Positions 36,023 to 46,009 are shown, counted from the stretch's first letter. The stretch: 64,000 bases of DNA from JABCYV01 sp963696025 (GCA_963696025.1 CAVOII010000004.1:880114-944113); one strand, 5' to 3'. Made by a program: numbers and translations. Notes: a model not told the origin generated them from the sequence alone.

Positions 36023-37756
36023 TCAAACGAGCCTGAGGTTTCGTTCAATCGTCTTGATGACTTCGTCCATCTTTCCGCTCCATACCTGTTTGGCGAAACT
36101 AAGCGTGAAACCTTTGGCCGTGTGGAAAGGAACATGCGACGGTAGCGACAAAGCAAACGGATCAACGACCGCGTCAACGACAACGGGGCCGCTTTTGTGC
36201 GCCAGAGCTTCAGCAAGTCCATCGCGAACGTCGCCAGGATCTTCAATGCGGATGCCCTTCGCACCCATGGCCTCTGCGACCTTAGCAAAACTAGGATTCT
36301 TGAACTCCACGCCGAACGGGATTATGCCGGCCTCTTGCTGCTCGATTTTGACGAAGTCCAGAGATTCGTTATTGAGGATGATTTGAACTACTGAAGTCTT
36401 GCGTTCCACTTGAGTCAACAGGTCGCCCAGCCCGAGCATCGTGAACCCCCCGTCACCACAAAGAGCAATCGTCTGCCGTCCTGGATATGCCAACTGCGCA
36501 CCGAACGCATTGGGCGCGGCATTGGCCATGGACGCCCAGGTAAACGAACCGAAAAGCCTACGATTTCTTCCGCCTTTTATATGCCTCGACAGCCACATGC
36601 AAGCCGTGCCAGTGTCGGCGAAAAACATCGCGTCTTCGGAAGCGACGTTGCTTAGCGTCGCGGCCAGGAATTCCGGACGTATGGGTTTGATCCCAGGCCC
36701 TTTCTCGACATAATGCTGCAGAAGATGGTGGAAAGACTTGGTGTCCGCGATGTGTTTTTCCAGAAAAGTGGTGTCCGTCTTCTCACTCACGCTCTTCAGC
36801 AATGCGGTGACGGTCGGCTTGATGTCACCGGCGAGCCCAAGATCAACGATCGTCCGGCGCCCAATGTGTTTGGGATTCTTGTCGATCTGGACTTTCTTCA
36901 CACCATGGCTGGGCAGAAATTCCGTGAAAGGAAAGTCCGTGCCGAGCAGCAGCAGGAGATCGGCCTCATTAATCGCGCGATAGGCTCCGCCGTAGCCAAG
37001 CAGCCCGCTCATGCCAACCGCGTTGGGATTGTCATGTTCCAACCATTGCTTGCCGCGGAGCGAATAACCGACAGGCGCCTTCAATCTGTCAGCCAACTGG
37101 ACCACTTCATCGTGGGCGTCCCTGCAGCCATCGCCACCGAAGATCGCTACCGTTTTCGCGTCGTCGATCATCTTCACAAGCCGACGTAGGTCGGCATCCG
37201 AAGGGCGAAGAATGGGCGAATTAGGGATCCTAATCTCGGCAGAGTGGTCGGGTACATCCGCCGACGCGACGTTGCCGGGGATCGCAATTACCGTAGGTCC
37301 TTTTTCCAGAACCGCGGTGAGGATCGCGCTATTGATGATGGCCCGCGCTTGTTCAGGACTGACCAGCCGTCCAGTGTAGAGAGATGCGGCTTCGAAGAAT
37401 TTGTAAGGATTGAGTTCTTCGATCGCGGATGTGTCGATCAGGCTTGTTTCTACGTCGCCCGCAATGGCAATGATCGGAGCGCCTTCCTTCCGCGCGTCCA
37501 TCAGCCCATTGAAAAGATGAACGACACCTGGACCAGCTGTTCCACACACCGCCACCGGGTTACCCGTCATGTAGGCCTCGGCAACAGCGGCAAAAACGCC
37601 GTACTCCTCGTGGCGCACGTGAATGAATTCGATTTTGCCGTTGCGCCGTAGCCCATCGATCACTGGATTAAGGGCATCGCCAACTATGCCATAGCAGCGT
37701 TTGACTCCAGCGTTCGCCAGCATCTCCCACAGAAGGTCTGCCACTTTTCCGGACAT
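36023..37756 (-). CDS. poxB: Pyruvate oxidase/dehydrogenase (thiamine diphosphate enzyme, PoxB-like)
   Basis: 577 residues from ATG 37756 (AAGGAGG, 5-nt spacing, the same leader as the MEDS gene). N-terminal PYR domain with the ThDP Glu (HVRHEEYGVFAAVAEAYMTG), central FAD-binding-type domain (VAIFGGDGCRD, LLLLLGTDFPFTEF), and C-terminal PP domain with the ThDP motif LCGDGGFTMLGLGDLLTQVE to NNESLDFVKIEQQ. PoxB oxidises pyruvate to acetate and CO2 with transfer of electrons to quinone at the membrane. An acetolactate synthase-like role cannot be excluded, but the motif set and length fit PoxB. A cupin scrap follows upstream. Confidence 0.88.
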   Translation of the reverse strand: MSGKVADLLWEMLANAGVKRCYGIVGDALNPVIDGLRRNGKIEFIHVRHEEYGVFAAVAEAYMTGNPVAVCGTAGPGVVHLFNGLMDARKEGAPIIAIAGDVETSLIDTSAIEELNPYKFFEAASLYTGRLVSPEQARAIINSAILTAVLEKGPTVIAIPGNVASADVPDHSAEIRIPNSPILRPSDADLRRLVKMIDDAKTVAIFGGDGCRDAHDEVVQLADRLKAPVGYSLRGKQWLEHDNPNAVGMSGLLGYGGAYRAINEADLLLLLGTDFPFTEFLPSHGVKKVQIDKNPKHIGRRTIVDLGLAGDIKPTVTALLKSVSEKTDTTFLEKHIADTKSFHHLLQHYVEKGPGIKPIRPEFLAATLSNVASEDAMFFADTGTACMWLSRHIKGGRNRRLFGSFTWASMANAAPNAFGAQLAYPGRQTIALCGDGGFTMLGLGDLLTQVERKTSVVQIILNNESLDFVKIEQQEAGIIPFGVEFKNPSFAKVAEAMGAKGIRIEDPGDVRDGLAEALAHKSGPVVVDAVVDPFALSLPSHVPFHTAKGFTLSFAKQVWSGKMDEVIKTIERNLRLV

Positions 37757-37800
37757 AGAGTCCTCCTTGCCATCAATGTCGCGATGCAGAGTTGAGAGAT

Positions 37801-38010
37801 CTATTTCTGACGTAAATAGGTCGCCGTTCCATCGAGCCAATCTTGCCGCCCACGCGCAAAGATATCGATGTCGATCGTGTCTTCTAAGAAGATGAACTCG
37901 TGTGGAACGATGATCATGATGTCACCGGCTTTCATGATGTATTTTCGTCCTTGCGAGTACACTTCTGCAACACCCTCGGTAATCTGGTGGATGTGTATGC
38001 CTTGAACCCG
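37801..38010 (-). pseudogene. Cupin-domain fragment
   Basis: The minus frame reads PRVQGIHIHQITEGVAEVYS, QGRKYIMKAGDIMIIVPHEF and IFLEDTIDIDIFARGRQDWL to a TAG at 37801. HIHQ, the Gly-rich turn and IVPHEF are the second half of a cupin barrel with metal-ligand His residues. The N-terminal half of the domain is absent; upstream the sequence merges with an unrelated frame on the other strand. It ends 45 bp before poxB in the same direction, so it may be an operon remnant. Confidence 0.6.
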
Positions 38011-38411
38011 AGGAATTTTCAGGCTGGCGTGGCGGTGAATAGCTCAACTGTTCCCGACATTGTCAAATCCAACCTGGCAGGTAGATGGCAATTCGCGCTG
38101 TACGGCCAGGGCGGGTGCGGCGTGGGCTCCTCGGTGGTCACGTTCACTCTGAATGCTTTAGGGCTGGCATCGGGGAAGCCACTGAGACGTCCCATACCGC
38201 CGGTTGCGGCGACAGCACCAGCACCGGCAACACGTTTACCATTGAGACTCTTAATGCCGATGGTAGCGGCACGGCAAACTTGACGTGCGGTACCGGCTGC
38301 GGCTTCAACTACAGCATTCAGGTGTCGCCCGATCGTTCGGTGATCAACCTGGTGGATGCGTCCAGCGCCAATCCTGGGAACTTCCAGATCGGAACGGCCA
38401 TTCACGAGTGA
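38011..38411 (+). pseudogene. Fragment of a secreted beta-rich protein, frameshifted
   Basis: AVNSSTVPDIVKSNLAGRWQ, FALYGQGGCGVGSSVVTFTL in one frame, then after about 38160 GEATETSHTAGCGDSTSTGN, TLNADGSGTANLTCGTGCGF and SVINLVDASSANPGNFQIGT in another. The product looks like a small exported protein with Cys-rich loops; no signal peptide or start remains. I do not recognise the family. The frame shift and missing 5' end make it a relic. Confidence 0.5.
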
Positions 38412-38559
38412 TCTGCGTCGATGGAATAAATCGCACTACGGCTGGGGAGTCGAAGAGACTCCCCGATTTTCCAGTTTCTAAATCGAGCTTCGAATCGTCA
38501 CTTTGCGGATCGGGCTAAGATTCGAAGCATCTCAGACCATGGAAATGCTTCGGCTAACA

Positions 38560-38715
38560 CCGCAGGGCTCTGTGGTCGCGGGCCAAATTCCCGGGCAAGA
38601 ACTTCAGGGCGACGCGGCGTCATAAGCGAATGCCCTTCGCTTCGTAGACAACCTCCATCCCGCCGCTGCCGAGCTTCTCGACGATGCGGTGGCGCGAGAT
38701 GGTTTGGCCGATCAA
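38560..38715 (-). pseudogene. N-terminal relic of a Ser/Thr kinase
   Basis: Minus frame: IGQTISRHRIVEKLGSGGME, VVYEAKGIRL, TGA, RRVALKFLPGNLARDHRA. This matches the first 45 residues of the two intact kinases (glycine-rich loop and VALK Lys) with a stop and mutations (SGGME for GGGMG). Nothing of the catalytic loop remains. Confidence 0.7.
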
Positions 38716-38769
38716 GACTGGACCTTGCCAGGGCAGTCACTCTAGAAAGAAATCAACGCAATGCCGGGT

Positions 38770-38919
38770 CTATGTACGGCGACGGCAAAATGCGCCCTCC
38801 CCGCTCGTGTGCAGGTATGGCAACTCCACCACTCCGTCTTCCGCGAAAAAGGCGGCGACCTTCTCTCCGTCGGGGATAACGACAAGAAGGTCGAGCAGAT
38901 GTTTTGTGGCATGAGTCAT
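38770..38919 (-). pseudogene. SnoaL/NTF2-like fragment
   Basis: 49 codons from ATG 38919: THATKHLLDLLVVIPDGEKV, AAFFAEDGVVELPYLHTSGE, then a stop. The FFAEDGVVELPYL motif is the start of an NTF2-like (SnoaL) domain, which normally has about 130 residues. The rest is missing where a kinase relic joins. It follows the oxidoreductase gene on the same strand by 33 bp and was probably its operon partner. Confidence 0.55.
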
Positions 38920-38952
38920 GGTTCGCTTTCCTCAAATTGCACGGTCGTAATG

Positions 38953-39930
38953 TTACGTATTGGAAGTGCCCGAGATGTCGATTAGGATCTTACCGCCCTT
39001 GAGCAGATGAGCGACGGCTTCCTTGATTTTCGACATCGGATAAATCGCGGCGACGGGGACGCGCAGCGCACCGGAGGCAACGAGAGGAGCGGCTTCGATC
39101 TGCGCTGGCAGGACCTTCGACACATGATCGAAATCGCCCAGGAAGAAGCCTTTGACTGTCAGGTGTTTGCCGATGAGGAAGAGGCCGTTGACCGCCAGCG
39201 GCCGTCCGCTCGCCGCTGAGTAGGCAACGAGCACGCCACGGTCCGACAGCAATTGAACGAGCGTTGCCGTCGCATCACCGCCCACTGAATCAACCGCCAA
39301 CCTAACCGAACCTTTGCCGAGATTGCGCACCGCTTCCTCGATTGCTGCCGGTTCGTCGATGAGCACCACGTCTGCTCCCGCAGCCTTGAGTTCGTCGATC
39401 AGTTCGGGCCGCCGCACGAGGCTGATCGTCCGAATGCCACGCAGCTTCGCAATGGCGATCAAAGACCGGCCAACGCCGGAATTCCCGGCATTTTGAACGA
39501 CCCAATCACCGGGCTTGAGGTCCGTATATTCACTGAGGATCAGCGCCGCCGTGGGTGGGTTGCTGCCGAGCTGCGCGAGTTGCAGCCGATCGCCGTCGGG
39601 TAGCGGGAACAGCCCTTGCGCCGGAGCGATCAGGCGCTCCCTCCAGGTCAGGCCGAGATTGGGCGCCAGGACGTGGTCGCCGACCTTAACGTTGGTAACA
39701 CCAGGACCTACCGCCGCAACCCGACCGAATCCCTCGTTTCCAACGACAGTAGGTGCCGGCGGGCCACCGAAGTAGCCGCGTATGAAGAGGAGGTCATGAA
39801 AATTCAAGGGTGCCAGTTCGACATCGATTAGGATCTCGCCCGCTCCCGGCACACCCGGCTCCGGGATATCAACGAGTTCCAACACCTTGAGTGGATCACC
39901 ACCATAGGCTGAGATTTGAAGCGCACGCAT
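38953..39930 (-). CDS. MDR-family quinone/enoyl reductase
   Basis: 325 residues of the medium-chain dehydrogenase/reductase fold without the structural or catalytic zinc ligands: NFHDLLFIRGYFGGPPAPTV, VGNEGFGRVAAVGPGV, then the NADPH domain WVVQNAGNSGVGRSLIAIAK, VDSVGGDATATLV. The NSGVG loop and NFHDLL start are typical of the MECR/enoyl-thioester reductase and quinone reductase branch. Substrate unknown. RBS is weak (AAGGAGG at about 7 nt). Intact, unlike its neighbour. Confidence 0.88.
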   Translation of the reverse strand: MRALQISAYGGDPLKVLELVDIPEPGVPGAGEILIDVELAPLNFHDLLFIRGYFGGPPAPTVVGNEGFGRVAAVGPGVTNVKVGDHVLAPNLGLTWRERLIAPAQGLFPLPDGDRLQLAQLGSNPPTAALILSEYTDLKPGDWVVQNAGNSGVGRSLIAIAKLRGIRTISLVRRPELIDELKAAGADVVLIDEPAAIEEAVRNLGKGSVRLAVDSVGGDATATLVQLLSDRGVLVAYSAASGRPLAVNGLFLIGKHLTVKGFFLGDFDHVSKVLPAQIEAAPLVASGALRVPVAAIYPMSKIKEAVAHLLKGGKILIDISGTSNT

Positions 39931-40080
39931 TTAAGGCCTCCTTTGATTTGGGGATTTGTTTAGCAAACGGCTTATTCGAGAACCGAGGATGGTTTACCGC
40001 TATCTTAGCTGCCCGTCCTCGTTGACGTCCGCTTCCTTACATCCCTAACATTGCACTCTGAGTCCTGCGCCACCCGTACC

Positions 40081-40527
40081 ATGATCATCGCCGCATTGAT
40101 CAGCTCGTTTCTGGCAGTCCTGCTGGTTCCAATTCTCCTGATCCGGTTCCGCAAACGCTGGGTAGCAGCCTTCAATCGGGTTATTACGAACCGCATCACT
40201 AGCCGATTCGCTGCCCGATTGCCCGGCTTCGGCATTCTTACACACGTAGGTAGAAAGTCAGCCAGGGTCTACCGGACGCCAGTAAACGTTTTTCGGGAGC
40301 CCGACGGGTTTCTGATCGCGCTTACCTATGGTCGAGAATGCGAGTGGGTCAGGAATGTACTAGCCGCTGGGGGCTGCCAGCTAGAGACTCGCCGCGTGCT
40401 GTATCAACTTTCTGAACCAACCATCGTTCATGACCCCACCCGGCGACGATTCCCGCGTTTCGTGCGTACGATCCTCGGGATAATTGGTGCGAACGATTTC
40501 ATGCAGCTTTCAACTTGTCACGCGTAA
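40081..40527 (+). CDS. Deazaflavin (F420)-dependent nitroreductase-family protein
   Basis: 148 residues from ATG 40081. A hydrophobic N-terminus (MIIAALISSFLAVLLVPILL) precedes GFGILTHVGRKSARVYRTPV, FREPDGFLIALTYG and EWVRNVLAAGGCQLETR, the split beta-barrel of the Ddn/PF04075 family. Such proteins bind F420 or related flavins; many bind other cofactors, so F420 use is not proven here. An upstream start at 40051 is in frame but less likely. Confidence 0.75.
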   Translation: MIIAALISSFLAVLLVPILLIRFRKRWVAAFNRVITNRITSRFAARLPGFGILTHVGRKSARVYRTPVNVFREPDGFLIALTYGRECEWVRNVLAAGGCQLETRRVLYQLSEPTIVHDPTRRRFPRFVRTILGIIGANDFMQLSTCHA

Positions 40528-40719
40528 GGCGTTGTACCGTGGGCGAGCTGAAGAGCCGGCGAAGCGGTGGTTCCACCGATTAAGGTGGACTTTAGGGGAG
40601 TCGCGTAGATTGAAATTTTGCGAAACGAAGGCAACAAGTACCGCGTTTTCAGGTGATATCAAGAACTGGGTTCGCCACGCAGGAAGAGGCCGCGCACACA
40701 CGTGTGAGTCGAATGATAT
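40528..40719. other. Short intergenic stretch
   Basis: About 190 bp between convergent genes; nothing recognised. Confidence 0.3.
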
Positions 40720-42135
40720 CTATAGTCTCAATCGAGACAACGCAAGTCGCGCTGCGTGATACCCGCACATTCCGTGCACTCCCCCACCCGGCGGAGTCGA
40801 GGACGAGCAGATGTATAGGTCAGCGGCCGACGTCGCATACTGACGCCACGTCGGGCGGAACATGAACTGGCTAAGATCCATAGCTCCACCTCCGATATCT
40901 CCTCCAACGAGGTTGGCGTCCATCTCTTCGAGAGCTGTGGGAGAAAAGACTCGACGTGCCAAAATGCACTCCCGGAATCCAGGCGCGAAGCGCTCGATCT
41001 GAGCTTCAATCCTGTTGAGCATGTCGAACGCGGAAGCGTTCGGGACATGGCAGTAAGCCCATGCAGTATGCTTCCCTTGGGGGGCGCGCGTGTTATCAAA
41101 CAAACTCGGCTGAGCCAGCAGGACGAAGGGCCGGTCGGCGTGCCGCCCATGTCGCATGGCTTCTTCGGAGACGGCGATCTCTTCCATGCTTCCGCCCAAA
41201 TGGACGGTCGCAGCGCGCCGGCACTCAGGCGCTTTCCAAGGGATCGGTGTCTGCAGCGCATAGTCGACTTTGAAAACGCCAGGCCCGTAGCGATACTTCG
41301 CGAGTTGACGCTTGTATCTCTCCGACAATAGATGTCCTGCCAGCCGCAACATCCGGTGGGGACCAACGTCGCAGAGAATGACGTCATAATTTGGAAGCGC
41401 TGCTACGCTCTCAACACGTGTCGACGTTTTCACAATTCCGCCGAATCTATAAAGATGGCCGCACAGAGCGTTGGTGATGGACTGCGAGCCCCCGCGCGGG
41501 ATTGGCCATCCCACTGCATGAGCGGCGACCCCGAGCAAAAGGCCGACGCCGGCGCTCAAAGGTTCGTCTAGACTCAGAAAAGAATGTGCTGCCAGACCGG
41601 CAAATAGCGCCTTGGTACGCTCGTCTCTAAATAGATGATGTGCAACTGTTTTTGCCGCGGGGAGTGCGTTTAGCGCAAAGCGCGCAAGCAACCAGGGATT
41701 GCGGAACGGCAAATGAATGGGGGAGAGTACTTCCGAAGACAGTTCATCCCAGTGCTCAACAAACGGTTTCATGAGACGGACCCAGGCCTTGCCGTCGACA
41801 CCCAGCGAAGATTCGGCATCACCGAGATCGCGTTCTAGGGTTACCGCCGTGCCGTCGTCGATCGGATGGGCGAGCGCGACGGGGGAGTGAATCCACTCGA
41901 GTCCGTAATTCTGCAACGGCAAGGATGAAAAGAACGGCGATCCCACCGCCAATGGGTGAACGGCTGATCCGAAGTCATGTTGGAAACCGGGAAGCGTCAA
42001 CTCGAGAGTCCGGGCGGCGCCCCCAGGATTTGGCTCCGCCTCCAACACCTCTACATGCAAGCCGGCCTGGGCGAGAACAGTGGCGGCAGCTAAGCCGTTC
42101 GGACCTGCACCGATCACGCAGGCTCTACGATTCAT
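40720..42135 (-). CDS. FAD-dependent oxidoreductase, phytoene desaturase-like
   Basis: 471 residues. N-terminal dinucleotide motif CVIGAGPNGLAAATVLAQAG with the second VEVLEAEPNPGGAARTLELT, then HDFGSAVHPLAVGSPFF, typical of the amine-oxidase/phytoene-dehydrogenase class that handles isoprenoid or protoporphyrin-like substrates. The C-terminal FAD segment (YICSSSTPPGGGVHGMCGYH) is present. In Acidobacteria such genes are often called NAD(P)/FAD oxidoreductases of unknown substrate. Ends 48 bp from the lipase-maturation gene, which lies upstream on the same strand. Confidence 0.85.
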   Translation of the reverse strand: MNRRACVIGAGPNGLAAATVLAQAGLHVEVLEAEPNPGGAARTLELTLPGFQHDFGSAVHPLAVGSPFFSSLPLQNYGLEWIHSPVALAHPIDDGTAVTLERDLGDAESSLGVDGKAWVRLMKPFVEHWDELSSEVLSPIHLPFRNPWLLARFALNALPAAKTVAHHLFRDERTKALFAGLAAHSFLSLDEPLSAGVGLLLGVAAHAVGWPIPRGGSQSITNALCGHLYRFGGIVKTSTRVESVAALPNYDVILCDVGPHRMLRLAGHLLSERYKRQLAKYRYGPGVFKVDYALQTPIPWKAPECRRAATVHLGGSMEEIAVSEEAMRHGRHADRPFVLLAQPSLFDNTRAPQGKHTAWAYCHVPNASAFDMLNRIEAQIERFAPGFRECILARRVFSPTALEEMDANLVGGDIGGGAMDLSQFMFRPTWRQYATSAADLYICSSSTPPGGGVHGMCGYHAARLALSRLRL

Positions 42136-42183
42136 CGGAGGCTACCTAGCGTGTGATCTTGTAGTTCACGATTATTGCCATGG

Positions 42184-43848
42184 TTACAACCGGGGCGCGA
42201 GGGAGGGCCACTCGACGACTTCGATCCTCCCGTCGGGTTGGCGCTCAAGCGCGGGTGCATATAGCCCCATCGCTTGACGCTGCCACCAGAGACCCCGTGC
42301 ACGTTTTTCTGCGATCGTGGTGAACCAATACTGCCACAGGACCGCGCGCACCTCCCGTGGCGGCTCACCAGGAAAGGGATTTCCGCTAAAAAGAGCTAGC
42401 ACATCCGGATCGTTGGTAAGCAGCCGTACCTCTGTGTTCGGCACGATCGGATACTCGCGCCACGATCCCAGCGAAGCGAACCATAAGTTCCAATCGAAGC
42501 GGGGTTGATAAGGAGCATAGATGCCTGGCGGCTTGCTTGGGTCCTGCGGCTTAAACCGGAAAGGATATGCCACCCAGACTTGCCCGTCCTGGGAGCCTTG
42601 GAACTCGATCTCATAGCGACCTCTGGTCATGACTGCGAAAAGCCCATATCGATTCGCGATTCGAAACGGGTCGACTGCTGCTACCGGTCCGGTTGGCAGC
42701 GGTATCGTAGGGAAGATCATCCAGAGCAGCTGCACTGCGCTCGCGTAGAATATGCAGCCAAACACTACGGATGCCAGAGAAACCTTGAGTGCGACGAGAG
42801 GTGAATGGAAGATGTCCCGCCGATTTTCCACGCCCCCGTCCGAATGGATCCCTTCGCGAGATTCGGGGACAACATCTCGCGAGTCCGCGTGAGAGTCGGC
42901 CTGTCGTGCTCCTTCTTCACGATTTAGGAAGGTCGTTCTCAACCTCCGCGGTAACAAGTGCAGCGCGAAGTAGTCATCCAGCAGCAGGAAGCCCAGCGCC
43001 AGAACTAGGTAGTTCAGAAACGTGTAGTTGGCGGTGAGGATGACCCCGAGCTGCCACAGAGTCGCGATGAAGAAGCACAGAATCCGCAAGCGCCGTGGTA
43101 GGAATAGCATCCACACCAAACCAAGCTCGAGCGCGAGCGTAGCATACGCGGTCGAGACATGAAACCAGTGTGGCAAGTGCTGTGCGTACCAGCCGATCCA
43201 GGTCGGCAGTGGCCCGTTCTGGTAGTACTCGTCCATGGCTGTCATGTGACGCCACTGTGGGTCTCCACTTGCGATCTTAGCGACACCGGACTCGAAGTAG
43301 ATGCGAAACCACTCCCATTGCAGTAGAAACAAACTGGCGCGCGAAGGTGGTTGGTCCTCGCCCCAGAGGGGCCGAAATCCCGACGGAGCAAATAACAGCG
43401 CAATGAACCCGGCTTCGAGCAACATGCCGTCAGATTGGTAACCAGAAAAGTCCTCGGCGGCGCTAACGAATGAAAGAAAACACACAAAACACATTAGTAG
43501 CATTCCACGTGGCCAGATGTTGAAAGCGAGCAGCAAGGAGGCCAACATTCCCACCCAACACAGGGCAACCAGCATCTGCGAGCTGCTCGAAAACCACAGC
43601 AAGGTTGGTGCGAACCAGAAGCGCGTGAAATGTCCAAGCGAATGCGCCACCATCTGCAAATATTCGTTTGCCGGCAGAATTCCTGCGGGGCCAATGAGGC
43701 CACGGATTTGAAAGGCTAGCGAGAAAAATGCAGAAAAATAGATGAAGCCGAGGGCTCGTAGGAAGAACCAGCGTGGAATCAGGCGGTCCGAAGCGCCTTG
43801 GTTTGAGTCGAACAGTGAGCGGATGGCGGACGCAGGAGCCCAGTCCAT
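42184..43848 (-). CDS. Lipase maturation factor-like membrane protein
   Basis: 554 residues with about ten membrane segments. The signature stretch GYQSDGMLLEAGFIALLFAP, then EWFRIYFESGVAKIASGDPQ, WRHMTAMDEYYQNGPLPTWI and YAQHLPHWFH is the LMF1/LMF2 family. Eukaryotic LMF1 matures lipases in the ER; bacterial homologues are of unknown role, possibly envelope protein maturation. The C-terminal soluble part (YPFRFKPQDPSKPPGIYAPY) is also family-like. Starts at ATG 43848. Confidence 0.85.
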   Translation of the reverse strand: MDWAPASAIRSLFDSNQGASDRLIPRWFFLRALGFIYFSAFFSLAFQIRGLIGPAGILPANEYLQMVAHSLGHFTRFWFAPTLLWFSSSSQMLVALCWVGMLASLLLAFNIWPRGMLLMCFVCFLSFVSAAEDFSGYQSDGMLLEAGFIALLFAPSGFRPLWGEDQPPSRASLFLLQWEWFRIYFESGVAKIASGDPQWRHMTAMDEYYQNGPLPTWIGWYAQHLPHWFHVSTAYATLALELGLVWMLFLPRRLRILCFFIATLWQLGVILTANYTFLNYLVLALGFLLLDDYFALHLLPRRLRTTFLNREEGARQADSHADSRDVVPESREGIHSDGGVENRRDIFHSPLVALKVSLASVVFGCIFYASAVQLLWMIFPTIPLPTGPVAAVDPFRIANRYGLFAVMTRGRYEIEFQGSQDGQVWVAYPFRFKPQDPSKPPGIYAPYQPRFDWNLWFASLGSWREYPIVPNTEVRLLTNDPDVLALFSGNPFPGEPPREVRAVLWQYWFTTIAEKRARGLWWQRQAMGLYAPALERQPDGRIEVVEWPSLAPRL

Positions 43849-44406
43849 GAACGTCGGCCATTATACAGAGGCTGGTGGTCGACCAGCGCGCAGAGTCACA
43901 ACCGATCCGGAAATTGTCCCCTACCTGCCAACGATCGGCCCTTGCAAACGATTTGTCACTTTTCAAGGTCTCCATCCCACTCCATCGCTTACCATTTTTG
44001 AGGCCGACTCGCGAAGAATTCCCCTGAACTCGCGAGGGAATGTCTGCGACACGCGAGAAAAACGTGAGGACAAGCCAATTAAGGATGTGCTGACACCTGA
44101 ACAAAACAGCCTGACCAGCGCATGGAAATCTCAGCCACAGCTTCTTCACCCGACTTGCTACGATCTGCTGAATCCATACACACAAGTCGCCGTGGCGGTG
44201 GCTTCCGAGTTGTCCGTCATACGACTAGAATCCGCCCAGACCGCGTTGCAGACGTTCATTCGCGTGCGAGGTCAATCAACGAGAGGCTAGGCCTAGGCGT
44301 TTTCGAGTCTAGAAGGCGCTGTTCGATGAATAGGTGCCCTCCCGAGTCAACAACAGGGAAGAGACTCGTCTACAATACCGGCATTCTGGGCTTATGAGGT
44401 GACGTC
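43849..44406. other. Intergenic stretch between divergent genes
   Basis: About 560 bp. A plus-strand frame of 182 codons overlaps the region and the start of the lipase-maturation gene but shows no domain, signal or codon pattern that would support it. No RNA or repeat recognised. Confidence 0.3.
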
Positions 44407-45831
44407 ATGATGATACTGGGAAGAATTGGGGCCAAGAGTCTCTCCCCAATATTGACCGTAGCCCTGATTACATGTGGCTACGCCTTTGGACAAACCAGAT
44501 CAGCTCCGGTGGACCCAGGCGTGCGCGGTGGCGCGGCAGGTGCGGGTGGTCCACTTCAGGGTCTCACCGCGGACGAGACAACGTTCTTCCTGGATGGGCA
44601 GGCGAGGTTCGCTGAAATCGAAGTTGTAAACAACGGCTCGAACAACGGCCTGGGCCCGCGCTTTAACTCCAATCAGTGTTTTTCCTGCCACACGCAGCCC
44701 AGTATGGGCGGAACGAGCCCGACGAAAAATCCCCTGCCCGACGTTGCCGCCTTGACTGGGGCCAAGAACGTGGTTCCATGGTTCATCGTGCCAAATGGTC
44801 CGATCCGCGAAGCGCGGTTCAAGAAGAGCGGCACCGCGGATGGCGAAGTGCATGACCTCTTCGTGATCACGGGGCGATCTGACGCCCCCGGCTGCAATAT
44901 CGCGCAATTCGATTTTCTGCCCGCGGGAAATCCGCTTACGGGTCAAGGCGGAAATCAAAACATTATTTTCAGAATCCCGACTCCCGTCTTTGGCGCGGGG
45001 CTGATTGAAGCGATTCCCGATTCGGCCATCTTGGCCAACCAGCAGGCCAACGCGTCGGCGAAGTCCCAGCTAGGTATTCACGGACATGCGAACGCTCACC
45101 TCAGCGGAAACGTGAATCTCAGTGCGAACGACGGGACTATTACTCGGTTCGGGTGGAAGGCGCAGAACAAATCCTTGCTCATGTTTTCGGGCGAGGCCTA
45201 TAACGTCGAGATGGGAATTTCGAACCAGCTATTCCCGCAAGAGCGCGATGAAACACCCAGCTGTCTCTTCACACCCACTCCCAACGACAACCTCAACTTC
45301 ACAACCACTCCCTCGACTAAATCGAGCGGCATTTCGAACCCGGCGGTCATTTCAGACATAGAAGCGTTCTCTGACTTCATGCGAATGCTGGCCCCACCGA
45401 CTCCCGTTCCCCCCACACCATCGAGCGAAAAGGGACGCGAAACCTTTGCCCGGATAGGATGTGTCCATTGCCACACGCCTTCATTCACCACTGGCAAAAT
45501 GATTGCGAGTGGCTCTGCGACGAGCCCGAGTGCTGCGCTTTCCAATCAGACGGCGAATCTTTACTCCGACCTTCTCGTCCACCACATGGGCAAAAGCCTC
45601 GCTGACGGCATCACGCAGGGCGGTGCCGGCCCTGACGAGTTCCGAACCGCTCCTCTCTGGGGTGTCGGACAACGGGTCTTCTTCCTTCATGACGGACGGA
45701 CGACCAACCTGGTGGAGGCGATCAGAGATCACAAAAGCAAGGGCAGCGAGGCGAACAGGGTGATCGAGCATTTCAATAAACTGAGCACCCAGGAGCAGCA
45801 GGAGATCATCGATTTCCTACGGTCGCTCTAG
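44407..45831 (+). CDS. Di-heme oxidoreductase (DHOR family)
   Basis: 474 residues with signal peptide (SLSPILTVALITCGYAFG). DHOR features in order: GLTADETTFFLDGQARFAEI, GLGPRFNSNQCFSCHTQPSM (first heme), NIIFRIPTPVFGAGLIEAIP, NDGTITRFGWKAQNKSLLMF, RIGCVHCHTPSFTTGKM (second heme, near residue 355) and GVGQRVFFLHDGRTTNLVEA. Exported c-type di-heme enzyme of the thiol oxidoreductase-like group; partners unknown. This is the second di-heme protein in the window and not a copy of the first. Confidence 0.9.
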   Translation: MMILGRIGAKSLSPILTVALITCGYAFGQTRSAPVDPGVRGGAAGAGGPLQGLTADETTFFLDGQARFAEIEVVNNGSNNGLGPRFNSNQCFSCHTQPSMGGTSPTKNPLPDVAALTGAKNVVPWFIVPNGPIREARFKKSGTADGEVHDLFVITGRSDAPGCNIAQFDFLPAGNPLTGQGGNQNIIFRIPTPVFGAGLIEAIPDSAILANQQANASAKSQLGIHGHANAHLSGNVNLSANDGTITRFGWKAQNKSLLMFSGEAYNVEMGISNQLFPQERDETPSCLFTPTPNDNLNFTTTPSTKSSGISNPAVISDIEAFSDFMRMLAPPTPVPPTPSSEKGRETFARIGCVHCHTPSFTTGKMIASGSATSPSAALSNQTANLYSDLLVHHMGKSLADGITQGGAGPDEFRTAPLWGVGQRVFFLHDGRTTNLVEAIRDHKSKGSEANRVIEHFNKLSTQEQQEIIDFLRSL

Positions 45832-46009
45832 CGAGAAGGGCGGTTTGGCGCGGCCGGTTTCAAGCTCCAAAAACCGTGAAACCCAAATCAGCTGAAGCAA
45901 AAAACATAGGTGCAGCACTCCTCATCCTGTGCTTTTGGCACGGATAATGAGTGCAATGGCCATGTTCGAACATCAACCCTTCTGAAAACTGGCAACTCCA
46001 AGGCTTTCA

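Noticed and set aside
38600..38680. TGA in the kinase N-terminal relic as selenocysteine
   Set aside because: The position is not a Cys in the intact kinases and the gene is a short scrap with other damage.
43742..44290. 182-codon plus-strand frame overlapping the lipase-maturation gene
   Set aside because: No domain, signal peptide or RBS, and it overlaps a well-supported gene on the other strand.
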